From Lachnospiraceae bacterium UBA7143 (lineage in GTDB: Bacteria > Bacillota > Clostridia > Lachnospirales > Lachnospiraceae), in NCBI GenBank assembly GCA_002491905.1, contig DKWV01000001.1, positions 62,001 to 126,000 of the forward strand: 64,000 nucleotides of DNA. The letters are read 5' to 3'. The position numbers were made by a program, and so were the translations under genes. This document shows, in pieces, positions 25,485 through 33,844 of the stretch; the first letter of the stretch is position 1, and every line of letters starts with the position of its first letter. Under the pieces are notes generated by a model. The model was not told the DNA's origin. It ran no database searches and saw nothing but the letters and a program-made list of their open reading frames with translations.

Positions 25485-26499
25485 CCTTATATACCCCTGT
25501 CTTAACTAAAATATAACTCTCTGCGGCATGCTCTATGGCCATCTGTTCCTCTATGGTACCCGGAACATGTACTCCGTTTGCACTCAATATCTCTCCCAAT
25601 ACATTCTCAAGCTCACCCGGTTCTATAATATAACGGCTGCAAAGCCCGTGATCCACCCCCTGCCAGAACAGCTGGACCGGGTATTCCCTGGAAAGCAAAA
25701 GTCTGCACATACCGTACAGGGACTCCATAAGAGCGTCGTTTTCGTCTAAATCCTCTCCGAGCGGCAGCAGCACGTTTACCTTTTCCTTTCCGGCTGCCAA
25801 GCGCTCCCGCACCATCATCTTTCCCTGTTTCGCAGAAAGTTTCCAGTGAATGTTTTTCAGTTCATCGCCTGCCGCATACTCCCTGATCTCATAATCGGGA
25901 TTATACTCTACCCCGCGCTTTCTGCTCTCGTTTTCTTTGGGAAACCCTTCTATGCACTCATAGGGTTCCGCCATATCTTCCTCATCCGAAAACACAGGCC
26001 ACGCCAACACTTCCGCATCTTCCTCCGCACGGTATACCAGATAAAATATATGCAGTAAATCATACACCTTTAATTCTTCCACACATATCCTGATCTGTCC
26101 CGCATAGCGGCTGTTCAGAGAAACTTTAAACCCTCCTCCCTTTCCGGGAGCGGCCCACAGTTTTTCTTTCTCCTTCTCCGTGCTTCCCGTAAAAAGGTTC
26201 TCCCGCCGATACGTTACGTCGACCGCAAACCCGACAATGGGCATGGGATTCAAAACACGGATACCCACCGGAATATCCGTGTTCTTCCCTACGCGGTGAC
26301 GGGGCAGAACAATCTCCGCCTTTATTCTGTCGCGGACCAGCCACAGACCGACTGTGGACAGGATAAGCCCCGCTGTCATGAGCAGAACCGTCATAAAGAG
26401 AAGATAACTCCTGAAAAAGCTCCACATCCACAGGATCATGGCAAATACCGCGAAAAATCCTGCTGTTCCTCTTACACTGATCCTCAGCCTCTTATCCAT
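25465..26499 (-). CDS. DUF58 domain-containing membrane protein
   Basis: A 344-residue protein with two N-terminal helices (about residues 10-55) and a soluble C-terminal part. The DUF58 signature is clear: YNPDYEIREYAAGDELKNIHWKLSAK, ending in a basic RERL segment. DUF58 proteins commonly accompany MoxR AAA+ ATPases and have a VWA-like fold; their job is thought to be assembly or activation of a partner complex. Its start overlaps the MoxR stop by one base (TAATG). The next gene is the transglutaminase-like protein, giving the typical three-gene cassette. Confidence 0.9.
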   Translation of the reverse strand: MDKRLRISVRGTAGFFAVFAMILWMWSFFRSYLLFMTVLLMTAGLILSTVGLWLVRDRIKAEIVLPRHRVGKNTDIPVGIRVLNPMPIVGFAVDVTYRRENLFTGSTEKEKEKLWAAPGKGGGFKVSLNSRYAGQIRICVEELKVYDLLHIFYLVYRAEEDAEVLAWPVFSDEEDMAEPYECIEGFPKENESRKRGVEYNPDYEIREYAAGDELKNIHWKLSAKQGKMMVRERLAAGKEKVNVLLPLGEDLDENDALMESLYGMCRLLLSREYPVQLFWQGVDHGLCSRYIIEPGELENVLGEILSANGVHVPGTIEEQMAIEHAAESYILVKTGVYKGAFIVS

Positions 26500-27419
26500 T
26501 AAACGGCGTGTATCCTTTCCGTAATCCTCAAAATCATATCCGACACATCCATACCCTCGGCCCTCGCGCGGGCATTCAGCTTAATACGGTGTTTCCACAC
26601 ATCGTCTATCACGCCAAGAACGTCTTCCGGGATGACATAGTCCCCGCCTCTCATCATTGCCATTGCCTTTGCCATCTTGAGCAGGGCAATGCTGCCGCGC
26701 GGGCTTACCCCAAGCGCAATATGCGGCTCCCTTCTGGTTTCCTCCGTCAGATTGATAATATACTCATGGATATTGTCGTCCACATACAGATGCTCCGTCT
26801 GGGAGCGCAGCTCCATCAGGCGCTCTGCCGTAATCACGCTCCTGACCCGGCCCAGATCCTGGTCCAGACTGCCTTTCAAAATATCTATGGCCGCGGCATG
26901 GGAAGGGTAACCCATACTTAAGCATATCATAAAGCGGTCAAGCTGCGATTCCGGCAGAAGCTGCGTACCTGACGAGCCAAAGGGATTTTCTGTAGCTATG
27001 ACCGTGAACGGAACCGGCAGACTATGGGATACGCCGTCCACAGTGACCTTGGATTCCTCCATAACCTCCAACAGGGCAGACTGTGTTTTGGGCGAAGTGC
27101 GGTTCAGTTCGTCCGCAAGAAAAAGATTGCAGAATACCGCGCCCTTTCTGTACTCAAATTCCCCCGTCGCACTGTTATACATGGTAAATCCGACGATATC
27201 GCTCGGGAGCACATCAGGCGTAAACTGCATCCTTTTACAGGAAAGCTCCATAGCTTTTCCCAAAGCCATAGCGAGAGTCGTCTTTCCAACGCCCGGTATA
27301 TCCTCAAGCAGCACGTGTCCTCCCGCAAATATGGCAGCAAGTGTTTTGCGTATCACCCCATCCTTACCCTTCACGATCTTATTCACTTCAGCAACAATCT
27401 GTTCCTGCTCATTGTTCAT
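26499..27419 (-). CDS. MoxR-family AAA+ ATPase
   Basis: A 306-residue MoxR ATPase. Walker A is EDIPGVGKTTLA (about residues 40-50), Walker B lies in NLFLADELNRTSPKTQ, and ATENPFGSSGTQLLPESQLDRF is the sensor region typical of the family. MoxR proteins act as chaperone-like activators of VWA or DUF58 partners, here the next two genes. It is cytosolic. It heads the three-gene cassette and is followed by genes with overlapping starts, so the three are very likely made together. Confidence 0.94.
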   Translation of the reverse strand: MNNEQEQIVAEVNKIVKGKDGVIRKTLAAIFAGGHVLLEDIPGVGKTTLAMALGKAMELSCKRMQFTPDVLPSDIVGFTMYNSATGEFEYRKGAVFCNLFLADELNRTSPKTQSALLEVMEESKVTVDGVSHSLPVPFTVIATENPFGSSGTQLLPESQLDRFMICLSMGYPSHAAAIDILKGSLDQDLGRVRSVITAERLMELRSQTEHLYVDDNIHEYIINLTEETRREPHIALGVSPRGSIALLKMAKAMAMMRGGDYVIPEDVLGVIDDVWKHRIKLNARARAEGMDVSDMILRITERIHAV

Positions 27420-27457
27420 GTGTACCTCTCATCCTGCCGTTCCCCGACGGCTACAGT

Positions 27458-28453
27458 CTACAGGCAAATGCGATACCACATATTGCGCCACAGCTCCCAC
27501 TGGATCCCCAGATAAGCGGGCAGCCGCTTCATCTGAAAACGCACCCGCCTTTCCCGGCCCTGTGGGGAACAGCAGAGCCGAATCCCCTTCTTTATTCCCT
27601 GCCACCAGCTTCTGCCAAGCCCCCTCCGGCAGAAGAAAAGGAGCTTTATCCCCAAACCCGTCAGGAGAAATGGCAGATTGAGGATAACTTGAAGCGGGGG
27701 CATATTTTTATAAACCAGATAAACGCTGTTTGCGGCGGTAAGCTCGGCCTTAAACGCATTATAGCGGGAGCCGGAAGACGCGCTTCCCGCATGGCGCACC
27801 ACCGCATCCGGCACATAGAGATTCCGGTAACCGAATATTTTTGCCCGGTAGCCCAGATCCACGTCCTCCAGATAGGCGAAGTGATTTTCATCTAACAGTC
27901 CAATCTTCTCAAGGACGCTCCGGCGGTAAATACAGGCGCCCCCACAGGCGCTAAAAATTTCCCCCGGCCTGCAAAAGTCCGCCGACGGCCTGTCCTTTCC
28001 CGCGGCGAAAGCCCAGCCCAGCGCACAGTAATAGTCCCCCGCGTCGTCAATCAGCTCCGGGCGGTACATATTCACCATCCGTGCCGCCCCGGAAAAGGCT
28101 CTTTTATCCCTGTCAAGCGCCCTTTCCAGCGCGCGGACAAAGCCGGGGTCGACCGTGGTATCGTTGTTCAGCAAAATAACGTATGTTGTTTTATATCCTC
28201 TGCTCTCCTCTATTCCGCGGTTCACCGCCGTACAAAATCCGTAGTTTTTGTCAAACGCAATCAGACGCACACCAGAAAATTTCTCCTGCACAAGCTGTCT
28301 GCTCCCATCCGTGGAGCCGTTGTCCACCACAATCACCCTGGCAGGCTCCCCCGCCAGAGAGACAAGACAGTTCTCTATATACTTCATCCCATTATAGTTC
28401 GGAATGACAATCGTGGAGCGGATTCCTCCGTCCCTCGTATCTTTCTCCGGCAT
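27458..28453 (-). CDS. GT2-family glycosyltransferase
   Basis: A 331-residue enzyme with a single GT-A domain: STIVIPNYNGMKYIENCL at the N-terminus, ILLNNDTTVDPG for metal and sugar-nucleotide binding, GGACIYRRSVLEKIG and LDENHFAYLEDVDLGYRAK for the catalytic region. The C-terminal 90 residues include a hydrophobic, amphipathic stretch that may tether it to the membrane. The start is ATG 28453 with AAGGAGAGAG upstream; the frame extends to 28495 inside the previous gene. It is eleven bases downstream of another GT2 gene, and the two probably act on the same glycan. The sequence class is often annotated as rhamnosyltransferase, but donor is not certain. Confidence 0.88.
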   Translation of the reverse strand: MPEKDTRDGGIRSTIVIPNYNGMKYIENCLVSLAGEPARVIVVDNGSTDGSRQLVQEKFSGVRLIAFDKNYGFCTAVNRGIEESRGYKTTYVILLNNDTTVDPGFVRALERALDRDKRAFSGAARMVNMYRPELIDDAGDYYCALGWAFAAGKDRPSADFCRPGEIFSACGGACIYRRSVLEKIGLLDENHFAYLEDVDLGYRAKIFGYRNLYVPDAVVRHAGSASSGSRYNAFKAELTAANSVYLVYKNMPPLQVILNLPFLLTGLGIKLLFFCRRGLGRSWWQGIKKGIRLCCSPQGRERRVRFQMKRLPAYLGIQWELWRNMWYRICL

Positions 28454-28464
28454 TATCTCTCTCC

Positions 28465-29886
28465 TTATATGCGCACCGTAATTTCGGGATCCCACACCAC
28501 AAGATACCCTTCCCTGCGCACCGCCTCCCCCAGAGCCATGCTCAGTTTCCGATACCCTGCCTCGTCGCAGGTAAGCCCCGACACATCCGCAACCGAGATT
28601 TCCATCCGTTTCCGCCCCTCCTTTACCACAAGGCGTTTTTCCCGGTAACGCAGTCCCGTAACCTCGTAATATAACATCTGTAATTCTTTCCTCAGTCTCA
28701 TACAGCGGATATCTACCGCCGCGCAGTCCTGCCTCAACACGGCAAGATGCGTGCTTCCTCCCGTGAAATGGGCAGGCAGGCCCTCATACAGGCAGCGTCC
28801 CTCCCCGTCATAGCCGCCCGCAAAAAGGCGGCCCTTCCCATCAAGTATCCGTCCACCCATAATGCCCACATCCCGCCTTGCGCCCAGCAGATCCGGCTCA
28901 TAGGCAATGCGGTAAAATCCAAGATGCATGCTGTGCTCCACCTGTACCCGGAAGCCCCTCCCGGCGCAGAAATCAGCAATCGCACGACGTCCCGCCTCGT
29001 AGGCGTAGGATTTGCTCCCCGTGTTAAGCGCCGTGGAATCCCTGTGGGAGCGCCAGTGATAGAGCACCTTTGGAATATGACAGATGCGCGCCGTCTCCGG
29101 AGCAAGGGCGCCATCCGGCCAGAGGCTGTCCACCACCCGCAGCACCAGATCATAATCCTGTGCGCCGTCATACTCCCCACGCATCTTCAGGCGTTTCATC
29201 ACTCCCGCCTCCACCGCCATAAAGTGGCAGATATAGTTGTTTGACAAAATTAAATCCAGATTAAATTCTTTCTTTTTGTTAGGAAATACAAAGCTTTGCG
29301 CCCCCTCGTCATACTTGTCCTCATCGGAGTACAAAAGTGCCGGAGGGCATCCTTCCTGTCTGCCACGGTGTACGGAAAGGGCCATATAATATAGCGCATC
29401 AGGTGTTATGAAATCATCGTGGTCGAGAAGGGCAATGTAATCTCCCGCCGCCAGCGCAATTCCCGCATTGGTATTTTCCGCAATGCCTCTGTTCCCGGGA
29501 AGGCGGCTGTAACGGATCCGCAGATCCCCGGTCTCATGAATGATCTGCCGAACCGTGCGCTCCACGGCGTCGCCCGCGCCCGCGTCCACGATAACCAGCT
29601 CCCAGCGGGAATAGCTCTGAGCCTGCACGGAGGCAATCATCTCACGCAGATATGCCTCCTTCGTCTCGTAAGCCGGCGTTACAATGCTGAACAGATACGG
29701 ATAATCCGTTGTCTCCCGCCTCTGCCCCCCAAGCGTTTCCGCATCGGGAGCCTGATAGCGGTAATCTGCTTTTCTTTCCTCCCGCACACGCTCCGCCGCC
29801 GCGTAGAAAGTGCCCGCAAGTCCATTCTTCTTCAGATAATTTACGGTTTTTCTCACATTGTCGATTCTCAGTACCCGATTCCCCAC
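28465..29886 (-). CDS. GT2-family glycosyltransferase with N- and C-terminal extensions
   Basis: A 473-residue protein from GTG 29886, which has AGGAG seven bases upstream. The longer frame to 29940 is rejected because it runs through the terminator of the preceding gene. The GT-A domain covers about residues 60-310, with YLFSIVTPAYETKEAYL, YIALLDHDDFITPDAL and the later WRSHRDSTALNT. The C-terminal 130 residues are like a partial second GT2 module without clear catalytic motifs, resembling the N-terminal halves of the double GT2 proteins at 31791 and 33845. It probably acts in the same surface glycan pathway. Confidence 0.85.
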   Translation of the reverse strand: MGNRVLRIDNVRKTVNYLKKNGLAGTFYAAAERVREERKADYRYQAPDAETLGGQRRETTDYPYLFSIVTPAYETKEAYLREMIASVQAQSYSRWELVIVDAGAGDAVERTVRQIIHETGDLRIRYSRLPGNRGIAENTNAGIALAAGDYIALLDHDDFITPDALYYMALSVHRGRQEGCPPALLYSDEDKYDEGAQSFVFPNKKKEFNLDLILSNNYICHFMAVEAGVMKRLKMRGEYDGAQDYDLVLRVVDSLWPDGALAPETARICHIPKVLYHWRSHRDSTALNTGSKSYAYEAGRRAIADFCAGRGFRVQVEHSMHLGFYRIAYEPDLLGARRDVGIMGGRILDGKGRLFAGGYDGEGRCLYEGLPAHFTGGSTHLAVLRQDCAAVDIRCMRLRKELQMLYYEVTGLRYREKRLVVKEGRKRMEISVADVSGLTCDEAGYRKLSMALGEAVRREGYLVVWDPEITVRI

Positions 29887-29910
29887 GGCTGCTCTCCTGT
29901 TTTCCTGTCT

Positions 29911-29950
29911 CAAATAAGTAAACCGCCCCGCACTTGCCATGCCGGAGCGG
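29911..29950 (-). terminator. Terminator after the phosphoglucomutase gene
   Basis: Minus-strand CCGCTCC and GGGGCGG pair (with one G-U) around a 14-base loop and are followed by TTTACTTATTT. It begins 27 bases after the pgm stop. Confidence 0.65.
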
Positions 29951-29976
29951 CTCCTTTACTTTCTATACTTGATATC

Positions 29977-31698
29977 TTAAATGTTCTTCTTCACTTCTTC
30001 TGTCAGCCTGTCAAGCCTCTCCTGCGCGTCCTCAAGACTGGTACCCTTCACGCCCATGTAGAACTTGATCTTCGGCTCCGTGCCGGAAGGTCTTGCGCAG
30101 CACCAGGAATCGTTCGTCAGGTCGAAATAGAGTACGTTTGACTTCGGCAGACCCGTCTCTCCTGTCTCACCCGTCTCCAGATTCAGGGTTTTGCCCGTGT
30201 CATAGTCCCTAAACTCCTTCACCTTAAGCTCGCCAAAGCTCTTGGGAGGATTCTGGCGAAGCTTATTCATCAGATCCTCTATCTCCTTCGCACCCTCAAC
30301 GCCCTTCTTGGTGATGGAATACTGGCTCTCCTTGAAATATCCGTACTTCTCATAGAGATTTATCATCTGATCCCAGACGGTTCTGCCGTTCTTCTTGCAC
30401 CACGCCGCCATCTCGCACAGACACATCACCGCCACGATGGCGTCCTTATCCCTCGCGTGGGTGCCCGCGAGGCATCCGTAGCTCTCCTCCAGACCGAACA
30501 CATAGTTGTTGGAGCCGGTCTGCTCAAAGAACTTGATCTGCTCGCCGATATACTTAAAGCCTGTCAGTACCTCGATAAATCTTACCTTATAATCCTCCGA
30601 GATCGCCCGCGCCATATTGGTGGTCACAATCGTGGTCACAAGGGCAGGGTTCTCAGGCATCCTGCCTGTCGCCGTCCGCTCCCGCAGAATATACTCCGCG
30701 ATCAGCATGCCGGACATATTACCCGTGAAAGGCACATACTCGCCGGACTTGGTGTCCAGAGCATAAATACCGAGTCTGTCCGCATCGGGATCTGTCGCCA
30801 GCACGATATCGGCGTTCTTCTCCTTCGCCAGCTTCAGCGCGAGGGTAAATGCCTTGGGATCTTCCGGGTTGGGGTACTCTAACGTCGTGAAGTCGGGGTC
30901 TGGCATCTCCTGCTCGGGCACCACATATACATTCTTAAAGCCCAGCTCCGAGAGAATCCGTCTTACGGGCACATTGCCCGTGCCGTTAAAGGGCGAATAG
31001 ACAATCTTCATATCCTCCGCCATCTCTGCGATTACCTCGGGATGGATGATCTGCTTTTTCAGCTCCGCCATATACTTGTCGTCAATTTCCTTACCAATGA
31101 CTACATAGAGTCCGGCCTTCTCCGCCTCCTCCCTGTCCATAGTTTTTACTGTATGGTAATCCGTTACGTTATTTACCTCGGTGATGATCTCCTTATCCTT
31201 GGGAGCCGTCACCTGTGCGCCGTCCTCCCAGTAGCACTTGTAGCCGTTATACTCCGGGGGATTGTGGCTGGCCGTAATCACGATACCAGAAATGCAGCCA
31301 AGCTCCCTGAGCGCGAAGGACAGTTCAGGCGTAGGACGGAGTGCGTCAAACACATAAGCCTTGATTCCGTTGGCCGCAAGGCACAGAGCCGCCTCATCCG
31401 CAAACTCGGGTGACTTTCTTCTGGAGTCGTAAGCGATCGCCACGCCCTTCTCCTCGCCGCCCTGCTTCTTTATGTAATTGGCCAGACCCTGGGTCGCTTT
31501 GCGCACCGTGTAGATGTTCATGCGGTTTGTACCCGCACCAATCACACCGCGAAGGCCGCCCGTACCGAAAGCAAGCTCCTTATAAAAGCGGTCTTCGATC
31601 TCCTTCTCGTCATTCCTGATGGCCAACAGTTCCTGTTTCGTCGCCTCGTCAAAGTAGGAATCCTCCAGCCAAAATTCAAACTGCTCTTTGTAACCCAT
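29977..31698 (-). CDS. Phosphoglucomutase/phosphomannomutase (alpha-D-phosphohexomutase)
   Basis: A 573-residue mutase that interconverts glucose-6-phosphate and glucose-1-phosphate, the entry to dTDP-rhamnose and UDP-sugars. All four family motifs are present: the phosphoserine loop TASHNPPEYNGYK, the metal loop DPDADRLGI, the sugar-specificity loop GLEESYGCLAG and the phosphate-binding RPSGTEPKIK. The length is that of the Firmicute PgcA type. The start is ATG 31698 behind AAGGAGGG; the upstream ATG 31716 overlaps the ribosome-binding site. It has its own promoter and terminator inside the glycosyltransferase region, so it is a separate unit. Confidence 0.95.
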   Translation of the reverse strand: MGYKEQFEFWLEDSYFDEATKQELLAIRNDEKEIEDRFYKELAFGTGGLRGVIGAGTNRMNIYTVRKATQGLANYIKKQGGEEKGVAIAYDSRRKSPEFADEAALCLAANGIKAYVFDALRPTPELSFALRELGCISGIVITASHNPPEYNGYKCYWEDGAQVTAPKDKEIITEVNNVTDYHTVKTMDREEAEKAGLYVVIGKEIDDKYMAELKKQIIHPEVIAEMAEDMKIVYSPFNGTGNVPVRRILSELGFKNVYVVPEQEMPDPDFTTLEYPNPEDPKAFTLALKLAKEKNADIVLATDPDADRLGIYALDTKSGEYVPFTGNMSGMLIAEYILRERTATGRMPENPALVTTIVTTNMARAISEDYKVRFIEVLTGFKYIGEQIKFFEQTGSNNYVFGLEESYGCLAGTHARDKDAIVAVMCLCEMAAWCKKNGRTVWDQMINLYEKYGYFKESQYSITKKGVEGAKEIEDLMNKLRQNPPKSFGELKVKEFRDYDTGKTLNLETGETGETGLPKSNVLYFDLTNDSWCCARPSGTEPKIKFYMGVKGTSLEDAQERLDRLTEEVKKNI

Positions 31699-31756
31699 TT
31701 TGAAACCCTCCTTCATATTTTATTTATTATAAAAGCAGTCTTGTTTCCCTAAAAAG

Positions 31757-31785
31757 ATTATAGTAAAAGCAGATGCTTCGGTCAA
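31757..31785 (-). promoter_or_regulatory. Sigma-A-type promoter for the phosphoglucomutase gene
   Basis: On the minus strand TTGACC (31785-31780) and TATAAT (31762-31757) are 17 bases apart, about 60 bases before the start codon. The same stretch contains a short ATGCTT/AAGCAT hairpin after the upstream GT gene. Confidence 0.75.
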
Positions 31786-31790
31786 GCATT

Positions 31791-33827
31791 TCAAGATTCC
31801 GCCTTCGCGGAAATTTTCAGTGCGAAATCGCTCCGGTCCAGCGAGAAATTCGGATTATAATAGGGATCACCCTGAGCCAGAAGCTCCTTCCAGCGCTCAC
31901 GGAACAGCGCTGATTCTTTCTCATACCGCTCCGCGTTTGCCCCCGCCAGATCCGTTCCCCGGGAGGCGGATTCATAGTGGTAAAGCTCCGCAAAAGGAGT
32001 AAAGACATTCACCCGCCCCGCCTTCCACGCGCGGATGCACAGATCCACATCATTCAACGCCACGGCGAATTTCTCGTCCAGCCCTCCCAGCTCCTCATAC
32101 AGCGACTTCCTCATCATCAGGCAGGCCCCCGTCACGGCCATCACGTTCTGCGCGTAGCAGAGCCGCCCCATATACCCGAGATTCCGGTGATCCACCCGGT
32201 AATGGCTGTGCCCCGCCGTCCTGTGCGCGCCAAGCCCCAGAACCACGCCCGCATGCTGGATGGTTCTGTCCTCATAGTAGAGCTTTGCTCCGACCGCGCC
32301 CACGTCCTTTCTCTGGGCGTACATCAGCATCTCCTCGATCCAGTCAGGGGTTATGACACTTGTGTCGTTGTTCAGGAGAAGCACATATTCTCCTTTTGCC
32401 TGGGAAACCCCCAGATTGTTGATCCGGGAATAGTTGAATTCTCCCTTGTAAGTGATAACCCTGATGGCCGGATTTTCCTGTATCTTTCTATAATACGCAA
32501 AGATTTCTTCCGAAACGCTGTTGTTCTCCACCACAATAATCTCATAGTTGTCGTAAGTGGTGCGCTCCAGTATAGAGGAAATGCAGCGCGTCAGATCCTC
32601 CGGATGATCCTTGTTCGGAATCACAATGGACACCTTCGGCTTTCCCAGAATCTCATATTTGATCTGGAAAATCGTTTCGAAAGCTTTGGTGGAAGTGATT
32701 TCAAAATTCTTAAAGCCCTGCGCTCTCAGATGAGCCGCCACCGCTCCTTTCGCCGCATCGATGGCATAACTCTTCGCGCTGATGTCGGAGGCCACGCTGC
32801 CAGCATGGGATCTCCAATAATACAAAAGCTTGGGCACATGCACCACGCACTTAGCGCGGGCGGTAAGCCGCAGAATCATGTCGTGATCCTGACTTCCGTC
32901 AAACTCGGAGCGGAACAGCTCCGTCCCATCCAGAAGGCGTCTCGCAAAGGCGCTGAAATGACAGATGTAATTGTTGGCCCGCAGATTGTCCGGCGCGTAA
33001 TCCGGCTTAAAATGCAGGGTAATCATATCGTCTATGGTGGCGTTTCCCTTGAACGTAGCCTCGTCGCAGTAGATGTAATCCGCCCCCTTCTCACAGATCA
33101 CCTTCATATATTCGTAGAGAACGCTCGGGTGAAGCACGTCGTCATGATCAAAAAGCGCGATGTAATTTCCCGAGGACATGGAAAGACAGGCGTTGGTATT
33201 GCCGGATATACCCTCATTTCTCGGCAGCTTCTTATACAGGATGCGGCAGTAGAGACTGCTGCTGGGGCGCAGGTACTGTTTGTCTTTTTCCATATATTCC
33301 CGGCAGATCTGCTCCACGTAGGCGTGCTCTTCATCCGACCCGTCCGCCAGGCACAGCTCCCATCCTTCGTAAGTCTGGTCCATAACGGATTCGATGGCCT
33401 GCCGCAGAAATTTCTCCGGCGTATTGTAAAGCGGCATAAGGATGCTGAATTTGACCTCTCTGTCAAACTTATAAAGCCTCTGGCGCGCTGCCTCCTCCAT
33501 CTCAGGAAAGCTTGCCGACCCGTGCTGTGCCCTGGCCTGCCGCTCGATCATCTTGGCTTTCATCTTGCGCGCAATCCCCTTAAAGCTCCCGTAATAGCCA
33601 AGGCGCTCCTTCAGCCGGACAAGCTTGTGGAACAGCGTGCGCAGCGGCCCCGATGCGCGCCAGAGAAGGCTTCCCTTGATTCTTTTCAGTTTGTCTTCCG
33701 TCTGCGCCCTGTTCCGCTCCGCCTCCGCCAGCTTGTCCGTGAGCGAACGGCCCCTGCGCTTCTCTCTCACATAGGCTTCCTTGTAAAAGCGGAGCGCTTC
33801 CGTCTCCGTCATCTCTTTCCTGTCCAT
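31791..33827 (-). CDS. Double GT2 glycosyltransferase with N-terminal coiled coil
   Basis: A 678-residue protein. Residues 1-60 are a charged coiled coil followed by a SLLWRASGPLRTLF motif. The first GT2 domain (about 125-330) starts KFSILMPLYNTPEKFL and contains YIALFDHDDVLHPS. The second (about 385-640) starts KVSIVIPNKDHPEDL, contains VLLLNNDTSVITPDW and has catalytic LDEKFAVALNDVDLCIRAW. Both domains keep their acidic residues and could each make one linkage, as in processive or alternating glycan synthases. It is cytosolic, probably membrane-associated. It is 17 bases after the related gene at 33845, and the two likely build one repeating unit. Confidence 0.88.
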   Translation of the reverse strand: MDRKEMTETEALRFYKEAYVREKRRGRSLTDKLAEAERNRAQTEDKLKRIKGSLLWRASGPLRTLFHKLVRLKERLGYYGSFKGIARKMKAKMIERQARAQHGSASFPEMEEAARQRLYKFDREVKFSILMPLYNTPEKFLRQAIESVMDQTYEGWELCLADGSDEEHAYVEQICREYMEKDKQYLRPSSSLYCRILYKKLPRNEGISGNTNACLSMSSGNYIALFDHDDVLHPSVLYEYMKVICEKGADYIYCDEATFKGNATIDDMITLHFKPDYAPDNLRANNYICHFSAFARRLLDGTELFRSEFDGSQDHDMILRLTARAKCVVHVPKLLYYWRSHAGSVASDISAKSYAIDAAKGAVAAHLRAQGFKNFEITSTKAFETIFQIKYEILGKPKVSIVIPNKDHPEDLTRCISSILERTTYDNYEIIVVENNSVSEEIFAYYRKIQENPAIRVITYKGEFNYSRINNLGVSQAKGEYVLLLNNDTSVITPDWIEEMLMYAQRKDVGAVGAKLYYEDRTIQHAGVVLGLGAHRTAGHSHYRVDHRNLGYMGRLCYAQNVMAVTGACLMMRKSLYEELGGLDEKFAVALNDVDLCIRAWKAGRVNVFTPFAELYHYESASRGTDLAGANAERYEKESALFRERWKELLAQGDPYYNPNFSLDRSDFALKISAKAES

Positions 33828-33844
33828 AGGGCTCCTTTCTCTAT